Shown here: positions 8,335 to 17,431 of the stretch, one piece after another
How the letters are laid out: each line of letters opens with the position of its first letter
Numbering within the stretch: position 1 is the first letter of the stretch
Virus record (IMG/VR): IMGVR_UViG_3300024348_000240
Coordinates: 1-24,418 of that record
Source of the DNA: a virus
Length of the DNA stretch: 24,418 nucleotides
Reading direction: 5' to 3' (one strand)
Made by a program: the position numbers and the translations under genes
The notes under the pieces: model-generated
What the model saw: only the letters and a program-made list of their open reading frames with translations
Told to the model about the DNA's origin: nothing
The model's database searches: none

Positions 8335-8905
8335 TATTATATATATAGATAAAAATCATGTCAGCCAACAGGACATTTTAAATGCTAAGCAAAATGTTGA
8401 CTTGCTTTACATTGCAAATTTAATTCCCTCAACCACGGGTTGGTCAGAATTTATTGATCATTGTGATTACACCGTTAAGCATCCAGAAGTTACTTTACCA
8501 AGCCCAGTAAAAGTTATAGGCGCATTACAAATATGGGATGATCTTTTTATGGCAGGATACAATGTTAGCAGTGGCAATTGCTTTAGCCAACTTGAAGAGG
8601 TCTTTGCAAAAACAACAGAGCTTTTTGGCAGAAGACCAAACAACGGCTGTACCCTGATAAACTTTGTTGGGCAGCAAAAAACAATACCAGTTCATACAGA
8701 CATAAGAGATTCATTTTTGTGGCAAGCAATAGGATCGGTTGAATGGAGAATTTGTGAAACACAAAGCGAAGACTCTGTGTATCAAATTTTAACGGTAAAT
8801 CCAGGAGATGTTTTGTTTGTCCCCTCTGGACTTATTCACACAGTCTTTTGCAAAGACCCTAGAGCTGGAATATCTATATTCTATGACAAAGAGACCCACC
8901 AGTAA
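8327..8905 (+). CDS. Cupin/JmjC-like 2OG-Fe(II) oxygenase, second copy
   Basis: A 192-residue protein whose ATG 8327 overlaps the preceding gene by eight bases. The active-site set is H123-x-D125 in TIPVHTDIRDSF, WQAIGSVEWRICE, VNPGDVLFVPSGLIHTVF with H171, and R179 in DPRAGISIFYD. The layout (HTD, tryptophan-rich middle strand, PGD...PxGxxH, then R) is the same as in the 7759 protein, while overall identity is low, which points to an old tandem duplication. It is the last gene of the oxygenase block; a 77-base gap with promoter-like boxes follows. The substrate is unknown. Confidence 0.8.
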   Translation: MNNIIYIDKNHVSQQDILNAKQNVDLLYIANLIPSTTGWSEFIDHCDYTVKHPEVTLPSPVKVIGALQIWDDLFMAGYNVSSGNCFSQLEEVFAKTTELFGRRPNNGCTLINFVGQQKTIPVHTDIRDSFLWQAIGSVEWRICETQSEDSVYQILTVNPGDVLFVPSGLIHTVFCKDPRAGISIFYDKETHQ

Positions 8906-8934
8906 GTAAATTAGATTCAGTTAATCTTTAGCAA

Positions 8935-8978
8935 GGTATAATATAGAATAGCCGTAAAGGGTTTGGGGGTATAATATA
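8935..8978 (+). promoter_or_regulatory. Tandem TATAAT boxes, dual promoter with possible leaderless start
   Basis: The gap before the 894-residue fibre gene holds an 11-base direct repeat GGTATAATATA at 8935-8945 and 8968-8978, 33 bases apart, each containing a perfect TATAAT (8937-8942, 8970-8975). No good -35 lies 16-18 bases upstream of either. A transcript from the second box would start at or next to ATG 8983, giving a leaderless message. A transcript from the first would carry GGGGG (8965-8969), which is rather far (13 bases) from the ATG to act as a ribosome site. Confidence 0.45.
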
Positions 8979-8982
8979 ATAT

Positions 8983-11667
8983 ATGGCAACAGCATTCCCT
9001 ACCTCCAAAGATGACTTTGTAAATCCTCAATCGACGGATTCTGTACAAACGGTATCTCATGCTGCCCAACACGCAGACGCAAATGATGCTATTGAGGCTC
9101 TTGAAACAAAGGTTGGTGTTAATAATTCTACCGACCCAGCCTCTATTGATTATAAAGTAAAACAACTTGAGCTTAACTTCCTAGACACTGAAGAAGTTCA
9201 AGATATTGCCGCAGCTCTTTTAGACCATGCTGATCATTCTAACGTAAGCGTTACCTTCAATGATATTTCTAACAAATTAATTTTATCTGTTTCAAATGCC
9301 CCGTCAGCCAACTATACTTCTGTTGTTAAGCATGAGGTAAGAGCAGGAGAAGGCCTAGTAGCTGGAATACCCGTCTACGTAAGTTCCTCTAATGGAACAA
9401 ACATGATTGTTTCAAAGGCTAGCAATGCTGGAGATGCAACTTCTAAAACTCTAGGGCTGCTTGCTCAAAATTTAAACGTAAATACAAACGGATTTGTTAT
9501 TACGGAAGGTCTACTTGCTGGTTTAAATACTGGCACTGCGGTGGCGGGAGATCCAGTATGGCTAGGGCCTACAGGAACATTAATATATGGATTAGCAAAT
9601 AAACCAAAGGCGCCAGCTCAATTAGTATTTATTGGTATAGTAACAAAAGCAAATGCAAGCAGCGGTGAAATTTTTGTTAGAATTCAAAATGGCTTTGAAC
9701 TTGAAGAACTTCATAATGTTAACATAACCGCACCAGTAACAGGCGAAGTATTAATATATAACGCAACTACAGGCCTATGGACTAACACAAATACAATGGC
9801 TTCAAAGTCATATGTAGATACAGCAGTATCAGGTCTTTCAAATACAGTTGGAACAACATATATTCCCCTCGCTTTACTTGGAAACGCAGACGGTGTTGCA
9901 GAACTTGACGAAGCTGGATTTGTACCCGCATCTCAATTAAACATCGATGAAAAGATTCAAGACGTAGCAGCAAAGCTAATTACAGACGGAACCCACTATA
10001 ACATTACCGTCTCATATAATGATACTAATGCAACATTAAGCTTAAGCGCAAACTATGACGACGAAGAAGTAATGGACGCAATTGCCACATCTTTAACGGC
10101 GGGCAATGGAATAACAAAGACTTATGACGATGTTGCTAATACAATAACCCTAGCGGTAAACACATCTGTAATTGCTGATCAGGCATATGTAAATCAAAAG
10201 ATTGCCGACTTAGTTGCTTCCGCTCCTGCTGTACTAGATACATTAAAAGAGATTGCAGACGCTTTAGGAAATGATGCTAGTTTTGCAACAACAATAACTA
10301 CCGCCCTATCTTCCAAACTAAATATAACTACTGCCGCAAGCACCTATCTAGCACTTGCCGACACAGATGAAAGAGTTCAAGATGTTGTTGGCGGTATGGT
10401 TTCTGGAAATACAGAATCAACAGGAGTTGCCGTAACATACGATGACCCAACAGGCAAACTAAATTTTGAAATAACAACAGCAAACCTTCCAGGATTTACT
10501 GAGGCAGCACAGGATTCCGTAGCAGGCCTATTTACACACGCTGGCCATACAAATGTAACAGCTACATATGATGACGTAGAAAATAAAATTAATTTATCTG
10601 TAATAGCCCAGCTAACACAAGAGCAAGCTCAAGATTATATTGCTCCATTATTTACACACGGTCTAAACCCTAATATAACAGCAACTTATGATGACACCGC
10701 TAATAAGCTTATTCTTGAAACAATTATTCCTCCGTCAAAAGCTATTATGTCTGCTTTTGCTCCAACGTCACCAGCAGATGGAACATTCTGGTTTGATACA
10801 GATGAATATAGAAGCGGTAACACATGGGCACTAAAAGTTTGGCAAGCATCAACATCATCCTGGCAGTACGTATCTTCAGATCTTTCATTATCAACAACAA
10901 ACACATGGACATCTAAAAACACATACACTAATGGTGTAATTATTGGATTAGATGCAGCACCAGCATCTCCAGTTCACGGACAAATTTATTACAACAAGCC
11001 ATTAAATAAGTTAAAGGTTTGGGACGGCCTACTGTGGCAAGATATTCAAGGAGCAGGAGGCGGTGGAGGATTAACATTAATTCCAACAGATGCATCTGCC
11101 CCACCAAGTACATTTTTTGTAGGTTTAATTTCACCCCCATCAGGAGCAACAGCAGAAGGAGATCTATGGATTGATGTTGATGACATTGATACTCCATTTA
11201 ATCAATTCTATACAGGTGGAGTCTCACCAGATCCCGCACAATATGAATTTTGGGTTGACAATGTTGAGCCAATTCAAGAATTAATTTACAGCGCAAATGA
11301 ACCAGCTACGCCATCATACCCAGGAGAACTTTGGATTGATACAGATGAGTATGATGGAGCAATTGTAGAATTTGGAGCAACCGCCCCAAATCCAGATAAT
11401 GTTCAGCTATGGGTAGACATAAATGAAAATGAATCTCCAAGTTATTATAAAGATTTAACATTTACCAACTATGCAACCGTTGCAGATTTTCCAGTCTCTG
11501 CTCCAAATGGCTATGTTGCTTCAGATGCATCAAGCGGAATGGCTTATGTAAGAAGCCAAGGACAGTGGTTGGCAATAGTAACTTCGTCAAATATAAATAC
11601 TATTATTTCTTCAAACTCAACAGTATTTGAAGATTTAAAAGCTTTAGCCTGGATGGGATTTGAATAA
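8983..11667 (+). CDS. Large modular tail fibre protein (894 aa)
   Basis: ATG 8983 follows the tandem TATAAT boxes with no well-placed Shine-Dalgarno. At least six copies of a module opening 'E(E/K/R)xQD' and closing 'YDD..nkl.L' begin near residues 70, 322, 360, 462, 506 and 546 (for example EEVQDIAAALL, ERVQDVVGGMV, EQAQDYIAPLF). Residues about 110-245 form a beta domain (VRAGEGLVAGIPVYVSS, VRIQNGFELEELH). About 288-315 repeat the TYIPLALLGNADGVAELDE element of the 2289 gene. The C-terminal third has repeated GDLWIDVDD/GELWIDTDEY and KVWDGLLWQD modules, then YATVADFPVSAPNGYVAS and a final tip. This is a long, probably trimeric, virion fibre. Repeats alternate with unique domains, which suggests growth by module duplication. 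Confidence 0.88.
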   Translation: MATAFPTSKDDFVNPQSTDSVQTVSHAAQHADANDAIEALETKVGVNNSTDPASIDYKVKQLELNFLDTEEVQDIAAALLDHADHSNVSVTFNDISNKLILSVSNAPSANYTSVVKHEVRAGEGLVAGIPVYVSSSNGTNMIVSKASNAGDATSKTLGLLAQNLNVNTNGFVITEGLLAGLNTGTAVAGDPVWLGPTGTLIYGLANKPKAPAQLVFIGIVTKANASSGEIFVRIQNGFELEELHNVNITAPVTGEVLIYNATTGLWTNTNTMASKSYVDTAVSGLSNTVGTTYIPLALLGNADGVAELDEAGFVPASQLNIDEKIQDVAAKLITDGTHYNITVSYNDTNATLSLSANYDDEEVMDAIATSLTAGNGITKTYDDVANTITLAVNTSVIADQAYVNQKIADLVASAPAVLDTLKEIADALGNDASFATTITTALSSKLNITTAASTYLALADTDERVQDVVGGMVSGNTESTGVAVTYDDPTGKLNFEITTANLPGFTEAAQDSVAGLFTHAGHTNVTATYDDVENKINLSVIAQLTQEQAQDYIAPLFTHGLNPNITATYDDTANKLILETIIPPSKAIMSAFAPTSPADGTFWFDTDEYRSGNTWALKVWQASTSSWQYVSSDLSLSTTNTWTSKNTYTNGVIIGLDAAPASPVHGQIYYNKPLNKLKVWDGLLWQDIQGAGGGGGLTLIPTDASAPPSTFFVGLISPPSGATAEGDLWIDVDDIDTPFNQFYTGGVSPDPAQYEFWVDNVEPIQELIYSANEPATPSYPGELWIDTDEYDGAIVEFGATAPNPDNVQLWVDINENESPSYYKDLTFTNYATVADFPVSAPNGYVASDASSGMAYVRSQGQWLAIVTSSNINTIISSNSTVFEDLKALAWMGFE

Positions 11668-11673
11668 GCATTC

Positions 11674-11682
11674 TGGTATACT
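11674..11682 (+). promoter_or_regulatory. Extended -10 promoter element TGGTATACT
   Basis: The 36-base gap before ATG 11704 contains TG-G-TATACT, the same hexamer and extended TG as at 4456 and 17847. The TATACT-to-ATG distance is 27 bases, against 30 and 26 at the other two sites. A GGAGGG ribosome site lies between it and the ATG. No clear -35 is visible, since that region is coding sequence of the upstream gene. Confidence 0.5.
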
Positions 11683-11703
11683 TTAGGATAGGAGGGTCAT
11701 AAT

Positions 11704-12324
11704 ATGTCACTAAAAAGATGGAACGGTACCTCATGGGTTACCGTCGCTGGTTCAAGACCAGGACCCCAAGGTGCTACAGGACCTACAGGTTCTGCAGCAA
11801 CTATTTCTGTAGGAACAGTAACAACTGTTTCAGCAGGAACATCAGCAGCAATTTCAAATGGTGGTTCGTCATCAGCTGCAATATTTAATTTTCAAATTCC
11901 AGCAGGACCAACAGGATCTGCAGGATCAGCGGGAGCACAAGGTGTGGCGGGACAAAGAGGTTCTTATACTTTTACAGGAATCAATAACCCTACAGGATCA
12001 AATCCAGCAAGCAAGCTAGGACTAGACACATATTTAAACACAACAACTGGAGATTACTTCCAATACAATTCTTCAAACACTACATGGGTACTTCAAGGAA
12101 ATTTAAAGGGCCCAGTCGGAACAGCAGGAACACAAGGTATAGTTGGTCCAACAGGAGCAACGGGCCCAGCAGGAGAAACAGCAGTAAATAATGTTATAGC
12201 AGAATTAAATAGTTGGAAGGCAGACCAGATACTTAATCTTGGTGTATACTATCCAAAGTATGAATTCTTAACAAATATGTCACAAAACAATGCAACACTT
12301 TTAGCAACAAGCATGATATTCTAG
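11704..12324 (+). CDS. Collagen-like small fibre protein
   Basis: A 206-residue protein with ATG 11704 after GGAGGG. It opens with MSLKRWNGTSWVTVAGSRPG, then short collagen-like stretches ([40 protein letters not shown]) separated by globular modules. The module 'ATISVGTVTTVSAGTSAAIS...FNFQIPAGPTG' (about residues 30-72) occurs three more times in the last gene of the window. A second module contains GLDTYLNTTTGDYFQYNSSN and WVLQGN (the 'd.y..t.tgd.y.y....W...G' type). The last 40 residues look helical, with LNSWKADQILNLG, and may form a trimerisation element. It is probably a short fibre or a connector to the 1162-residue protein that follows 11 bases downstream. Confidence 0.82.
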   Translation: MSLKRWNGTSWVTVAGSRPGPQGATGPTGSAATISVGTVTTVSAGTSAAISNGGSSSAAIFNFQIPAGPTGSAGSAGAQGVAGQRGSYTFTGINNPTGSNPASKLGLDTYLNTTTGDYFQYNSSNTTWVLQGNLKGPVGTAGTQGIVGPTGATGPAGETAVNNVIAELNSWKADQILNLGVYYPKYEFLTNMSQNNATLLATSMIF

Positions 12325-12335
12325 GAGAAAAAAAC

Positions 12336-15300
12336 ATGGCCAGAAAAATTTTAACCCCAACAGGAATTGAGTTTGCACCACTAACAGGAACTCTAAAGCT
12401 TCCAATACTTATTCGCAGAGAAAAGCTTTTGTTAATTACTAACGTGACAGTAAACAAGATTGTTTACAATTTTGCAGACCCATCCCTTGGCCTATACGAC
12501 CACATCCTAGATACTACTACAGATCAAGCAAGAGGATCTACAACACTTGTTTTGCAATACAATACAGCAAACATGCTTTCAACAGATAGATTCCAGATTG
12601 TATATGATGATAAGTCTGAAAGCTTTGAGCCAGCAGATTACATGATTGATGCGGTAGGAAAGCTTCGTACAGCTAATCCAAAGTCTCTTATTGATACTGA
12701 CTTTGAATACGGTATTCAGAACTCTAAGTGGGAAACACTTACAATGATTCAAAATTATCCAGGTTTTTATGGAAGATCAACTGGAGGAAACGCTATTGAT
12801 CTTCAGCTTCTTTCAGGAGATGGAACAGCAACATCATCTAGATTTTCAAAGATTTCAGGAGTATGTAACTCTCCACACGGACTTAGCGCAGGAGATGTTA
12901 TTTCTGTTCAGGAAACAACAACAGACAATGCAGACGGAACATTTTTAGTTACACCAACAGGATCAACTACATTTGAATACACAGCAAAAGGTATTGTAAG
13001 CGGAAGCATCCTTGATGGAACACTAACATCAATTTATGGTGGAGGTATTTTTGATAATGCTCACATAATGGGTGGAATTGTTGGAAACCTAGGAGCATTT
13101 TCTGCAGTATCAGATCAAGCTACTCCATCAAGAATTACTATTGTTTCTCCAAAACCTCACGGTCTTCTTCCAGGAACACCAATTCTTGTTACACAAAAAG
13201 AGGGCAGCACTTTTTACGGAAGCTTCTTTATTGATGGGGTGGATACACCAAATTCAATGACATTTTTAGCAGCAGGACAAATAAACAATCCAATTAATAC
13301 AACATCCCAAGGTGTTTATGCAAAACCAGAAGGTTATGTAAACCACAGACCACACGACGGCGGAGTTATTCTTTCAACAGGAAATAACGTTTGTGGAACA
13401 CAAACAATGCGTCAGACACGTAGATATTTTAGATATCAGTCTGGTAAGTCAATTCAATTCTCAACAGGAACAAAGTTTACACCAACATTCCAGGCAGAAT
13501 ATATTGCTTCAACTGGCCTAGTACCAGGGTCACAAAATATTACAGTAACAACAAATGCTTCTCACAACTTACAACCAGGCGCTTATGTAAAAATTGATGG
13601 CGTTGAAGTTTCAGGTACATATAATCCATTTAATGGTATCCACCTTGTTACAGCAATTATTGATGCTACAACATTTAGATATAACGTTAACTTTACAAGC
13701 ACACTATCAGCAATTGATCAGATCCCAGGCGGCGTAAATGTATTCGTTACAGCTTACCGATGGAAAGGTGCATCAACAAGAGCAGGTCTTTATTCAGAAC
13801 AAGATGGATTCTTCTTTGAATATGACGGATCTGGAATTTTTGCTTGCCGTCAATGGGCAACAAATACCTTAAGAGGAAATGTTGGAGTTACACAATATAG
13901 CTCAACAGTTACAGGAGATGCAACAATATTTAGAAAGCAGTTGGTTTCAGGAGATAAAATTGTAATACGTGGTCAAACCTACAGAGTGATTCAGATTGCA
14001 TCAGATTCAGCTATGACAATTGCACCAGCATACCGAGGAGCTTCTCAACCAAGCGTTAAGGTCCGTAAAGTACAAATTATTAAAGTTCCACAATCAGAAT
14101 GGAACCTAGATAAGTTTGACGGTACAGGCGCTTCATCACACAAGTTTGACCCTTCAAAAATGCAGATGACATATATTGATTATTCTTGGTATGGTGCTGG
14201 AACAATTAGATATGGATTTAGAGGACAATCAGGTAAGATCACCTGGTGCCATGAAATTTCAAATAACAATAATAATTATGCAGCATATCAAAGATCAGGT
14301 AACCTCCCTGGAAGATATGAAGCTATTAATGAGCCAACAAAGTTTTCAAAGTTGGTTGCTGGTGGAACTTCAGTAAGAGGATCTAATCTTTTGCCAAATG
14401 ATACTGTTATGTACATTGACAATGTTGATTATTGGCCAGCAGATGGATATATTAGAATACAAGATGAAAACTATGTTGAAATTGCACGTTATACATCTAT
14501 AGGTGCGTATAACCAAACAGCAAAGGGCTATGCTATGAATCTTATTCGTAGACAGCCATATGTGACATACTATGCTGGACAGGCCTATAGCTTAAACGGA
14601 ACTTATGTTTCAGCAACATTTAGACCAGATGCAACTATTCCTGGAGGATCAGGATCTGCACAAGTTTCAGTCCAAGTTATTTCTCAAGAATGTGCTCCTG
14701 TTATGAGCCACTGGGGATCTTCAGTAATTATGGACGGAGGCTTTGATGATGATGCTTCCTTTATCTTTACAGCTGGTATGCAGCGCTACTTGCAGGTCGG
14801 TGGTTCTGGATCTGTTTCAGCAACTATCGTTTCTAGAGTAAGAGCATCGGGAGTTGCAACAGTTACAACTTCAGCACCTCACTCATTGCTTGCAGGATAC
14901 AATGCAACAATTTCAGGCATAGATGATATATCTGTAATTACTTATAAACAGCTTACATCAAATACAGCAAGCTTAACAACATCTGTTGCTCACAAACATA
15001 GAACAGGACAGACTGTCACCATCTCTGGTGTAGATTCAGTATTTAATGGCACATACACAATTACAGGTACAACATCTACAACAATTCTTTATACTAGAGC
15101 ATCAACAAATATTCCATTCCAAGCAGCAGTGGGTTCAGCCCTTACGTCAAGTTTTTACAATGGAACATTCCTAATAAGCAACGTAGGAACAAATACAATT
15201 ATGTATGCAGTTGCACAGGTTGACGAAACCTCACAATCTGTTAGCCCAAATGGTGCCGCTGTTCAAACATTCGGTGCTACACAGCAAGCACGTCCTCTAA

Positions 15301-15824
15301 TTTCTCTTAGAGTGGCTCCTTCTGTAGATAACGGTACTGGACGTAACTTCGGTCTTCGTGAATTATCAAATAACATGCAGCTAAAATTGTTTAATATTAA
15401 CATTCTTTCACAAGGTCAGTTCTTGATTGAAGGAATTTTAAATGCACAGTCACTTAACGGTGTTGCAGTTCCTACAGCTTGGGCAACCTCAAGAGTGGGT
15501 TCTGGATCACTAGCACAAATTATTTACCATGATGGTACAGGAACTACTGGTTCACCAGTTCTATCTCCTACAAATACCCTTTCTGGAGGTGACCGTGTGT
15601 TTGCATTCTACACAGATAATGCTGGTGGTACTAACTACTCAGTTACTCGTGTAGATCTTACAAAGGCTCGTGATCTAGGAAACTCAATTCTTAATGGAGA
15701 TGGAAGCGTGGCTTGTCCAGGTTTCCCAAACGCTCCAGACATTCTAACAATCTTAGCAACCAACCTCGGTTCATCAGCAGCTAATATTTCAGCTACGCTG
15801 TCATGGACGGAAGCACAGGCTTAA
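12336..15824 (+). CDS. Large virion structural protein with repeated PHGLxxG modules (1162 aa)
   Basis: ATG 12336 follows AGGAGA. The N-terminal part (res about 110-160) contains LIDTDFEYGIQNSKWETL and NYPGFYGR, a signature I associate with large structural proteins of T4-like marine phages. A beta module of the form '(S/A)PH.L..G..v.(i/v).....FNGty.v....TTF.Y' recurs about five times (near residues 173, 268, 404, 840 and 877), in SPHGLSAGDVI, KPHGLLPG, ASHNLQPGAYVKIDG, APHSLLAG and HKHRTGQTVTISGVD. The centre (about 480-760) has aromatic-rich sequence such as WATNTLRGNVGV and WYGAGTIRYGFRG. The C-terminus is beta-rich. It is the longest gene here and probably forms a major tail or baseplate appendage. 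Its precise location on the virion is unknown. Confidence 0.85.
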   Translation: MARKILTPTGIEFAPLTGTLKLPILIRREKLLLITNVTVNKIVYNFADPSLGLYDHILDTTTDQARGSTTLVLQYNTANMLSTDRFQIVYDDKSESFEPADYMIDAVGKLRTANPKSLIDTDFEYGIQNSKWETLTMIQNYPGFYGRSTGGNAIDLQLLSGDGTATSSRFSKISGVCNSPHGLSAGDVISVQETTTDNADGTFLVTPTGSTTFEYTAKGIVSGSILDGTLTSIYGGGIFDNAHIMGGIVGNLGAFSAVSDQATPSRITIVSPKPHGLLPGTPILVTQKEGSTFYGSFFIDGVDTPNSMTFLAAGQINNPINTTSQGVYAKPEGYVNHRPHDGGVILSTGNNVCGTQTMRQTRRYFRYQSGKSIQFSTGTKFTPTFQAEYIASTGLVPGSQNITVTTNASHNLQPGAYVKIDGVEVSGTYNPFNGIHLVTAIIDATTFRYNVNFTSTLSAIDQIPGGVNVFVTAYRWKGASTRAGLYSEQDGFFFEYDGSGIFACRQWATNTLRGNVGVTQYSSTVTGDATIFRKQLVSGDKIVIRGQTYRVIQIASDSAMTIAPAYRGASQPSVKVRKVQIIKVPQSEWNLDKFDGTGASSHKFDPSKMQMTYIDYSWYGAGTIRYGFRGQSGKITWCHEISNNNNNYAAYQRSGNLPGRYEAINEPTKFSKLVAGGTSVRGSNLLPNDTVMYIDNVDYWPADGYIRIQDENYVEIARYTSIGAYNQTAKGYAMNLIRRQPYVTYYAGQAYSLNGTYVSATFRPDATIPGGSGSAQVSVQVISQECAPVMSHWGSSVIMDGGFDDDASFIFTAGMQRYLQVGGSGSVSATIVSRVRASGVATVTTSAPHSLLAGYNATISGIDDISVITYKQLTSNTASLTTSVAHKHRTGQTVTISGVDSVFNGTYTITGTTSTTILYTRASTNIPFQAAVGSALTSSFYNGTFLISNVGTNTIMYAVAQVDETSQSVSPNGAAVQTFGATQQARPLISLRVAPSVDNGTGRNFGLRELSNNMQLKLFNINILSQGQFLIEGILNAQSLNGVAVPTAWATSRVGSGSLAQIIYHDGTGTTGSPVLSPTNTLSGGDRVFAFYTDNAGGTNYSVTRVDLTKARDLGNSILNGDGSVACPGFPNAPDILTILATNLGSSAANISATLSWTEAQA

Positions 15825-15827
15825 AAA

Positions 15828-16496
15828 ATGCCAGACTACTCATCCTTAACTACTCAGATAACTCAATTTAAAACAGCAGCAACTGCTTTAATGACTGATC
15901 CTGCTAACCCACTAGATGCAAATGAGCTACAACTTGTTGGAGCAGCATTAAATCAAATGGGTAATACTTTAGGAGTTGCTGATATTAATAACTCAGTTGT
16001 TGATGGCGTTGCAACAATAAATTATTATAAAGATAATGCAATAACCGCATTTAATACAGGCACAAATGGAACAAGATTAACTTCAGCAGAATCAAATATT
16101 ACAAACTTGCAGGGCAGAGTTACAAATGCTGAAGGATTTATTTCTACAAATGGAGCTCAATACACAACACTTCAATCTACTGTATCTGCCCTTCAAACAT
16201 CTTTATCAACAGTACCATCATCTTGGCAAATTACAACAACAAGCATGACTGCATTAAATAATGCTAGAATCTTTGTTAACTTCGGCGGAGTTGTGGTCAC
16301 TCTTCCACTAAACCCAACATTAGGATACCAAGTACAGCTTATTGACATGACTGGCACTGCAGCAACAACCAACTGGACGGTTGGAAGAAACGGACAAAGA
16401 ATCCAGGGCCTTGCAGAAGACCTAGTGGTTAATATTAACGGAGCTAGAATGACATTAGTTTATTCAGATGCCGTGAGAGGATGGACACTAACATAA
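15828..16496 (+). CDS. Fibre protein with MPDYxSLT N-terminus and beta tip
   Basis: A 222-residue protein. ATG 15828 lies three bases after the previous stop with only a weak AGG upstream, so re-initiation is likely. The N-terminal 50 residues (MPDYSSLTTQITQFKTAA ... MGNTLGVADI) closely match the start of the 110-residue protein at 17876. Residues about 85-130 have heptad spacing (LTSAESNITNLQGRVTNAE, LQSTVSALQTSL) and probably form a trimeric coiled coil. Residues about 140-222 are a beta domain (VVVTLPLNPTLGYQVQLIDM, GRNGQRIQGLAEDLVVNI, SDAVRGWTL) widespread at fibre tips. This is a compact docking, coiled coil and tip fibre. The TAA overlaps the next ATG. Confidence 0.85.
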   Translation: MPDYSSLTTQITQFKTAATALMTDPANPLDANELQLVGAALNQMGNTLGVADINNSVVDGVATINYYKDNAITAFNTGTNGTRLTSAESNITNLQGRVTNAEGFISTNGAQYTTLQSTVSALQTSLSTVPSSWQITTTSMTALNNARIFVNFGGVVVTLPLNPTLGYQVQLIDMTGTAATTNWTVGRNGQRIQGLAEDLVVNINGARMTLVYSDAVRGWTLT

Positions 16497-17431
16497 TGGC
16501 AAATTTTTCATCAGTATATATTCCAACTACGGGAGTAACTCAAACATCATTAGGAATTACAGCGGCATCACTAAACATTCAAAGTGGTCTTAGCTCAGTC
16601 CTTCCAGAAGTAACTGACGGTTCAAGAAGACCATATTCTATTCCTTCTATTTATTCAGTAAATCACAGAGGTAATGCTTTCATGAATAACTATTCATGGG
16701 ATAACTCAGATGACTGGACAAACTTTTATACATATCTAACAGGTACACAGCCATGGGATGCTGAGAGAGCATTTTGGTACGCACTTGGCGGATATAGAAA
16801 TATGAACGAAAATAGAAAGTCTTTTTGGTCAGCAGCATATAAGCGCCTAGACTTTGCTACAAACAACATGTGTGGTACCTCAAACTCACGTATGCACACA
16901 CACCCAAGAACAACATGCTACGGACCATTTGGATCTCGTGTAATGTTTATTCGTAATTTTGGATCAACCGCCTCAACCGTATCGGTTTGGGGATTAATTT
17001 CAACATACTGGTGCAGTGGATATGACGGGGCGGGGCTTCAAGTAGGAAGACCAACTTATTCATCAGGTACAAAATATGCTCAAGCAAACGGAATGTCATG
17101 GACTAACCTTGCAACATATACAGGCGGTAGCCCAACAAATGCTGGTATATCAGGATCTTTCGTATTGCAGCCAAATGAATCCTGTGTAGTTTTACTATGT
17201 AATACATTCTATTACTGGACAGATACAGGAAACCAGTATCACTGGAATGAGAATAATTCATTTTATAACCTACAAGGAACATTTACTGGATCAAATAACT
17301 TTATTCAGCCAGATATGAGATTGACACAAGCAGCACTTATATTTAATGAAGTAAATAATGCTAACTATACATCAACAATAGATTCCTATAAAATTTGGAA
17401 TTTTGCAGCTACAGCGTTTGGAGATAGATAA
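16496..17431 (+). CDS. Aromatic-rich fibre/adhesin
   Basis: A 311-residue protein. I start at ATG 16496, which overlaps the previous TAA (TAATG). An in-frame ATG at 16481 abuts its GAGAGG, leaving no spacer. The N-terminus ANFSSVYIPTTGVTQTSLGI resembles those of the glycine-rich proteins at 18548 (SSIYLPGLTTTINTAIT) and 20066 (NQIYVPGLDTAIQSATT). The body is very rich in W, Y and N (NNYSWDNSDDWTNFYTYL, WTDTGNQYHWNENNSFYN), with cysteines near SRMHTHPRTTCYGPF. The composition suggests a beta-rich receptor-binding head, perhaps with stacked aromatics for carbohydrate. I do not recognise the family. The next gene is a typical fibre chaperone, overlapping by one base. Confidence 0.78.
   Translation: MANFSSVYIPTTGVTQTSLGITAASLNIQSGLSSVLPEVTDGSRRPYSIPSIYSVNHRGNAFMNNYSWDNSDDWTNFYTYLTGTQPWDAERAFWYALGGYRNMNENRKSFWSAAYKRLDFATNNMCGTSNSRMHTHPRTTCYGPFGSRVMFIRNFGSTASTVSVWGLISTYWCSGYDGAGLQVGRPTYSSGTKYAQANGMSWTNLATYTGGSPTNAGISGSFVLQPNESCVVLLCNTFYYWTDTGNQYHWNENNSFYNLQGTFTGSNNFIQPDMRLTQAALIFNEVNNANYTSTIDSYKIWNFAATAFGDR

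Noticed and set aside
8913-8927. Terminator after the oxygenase block (AGATT, five bases, AATCT)
   Set aside because: The stem is only five mostly A-T pairs with no following U run. It is too weak to call.
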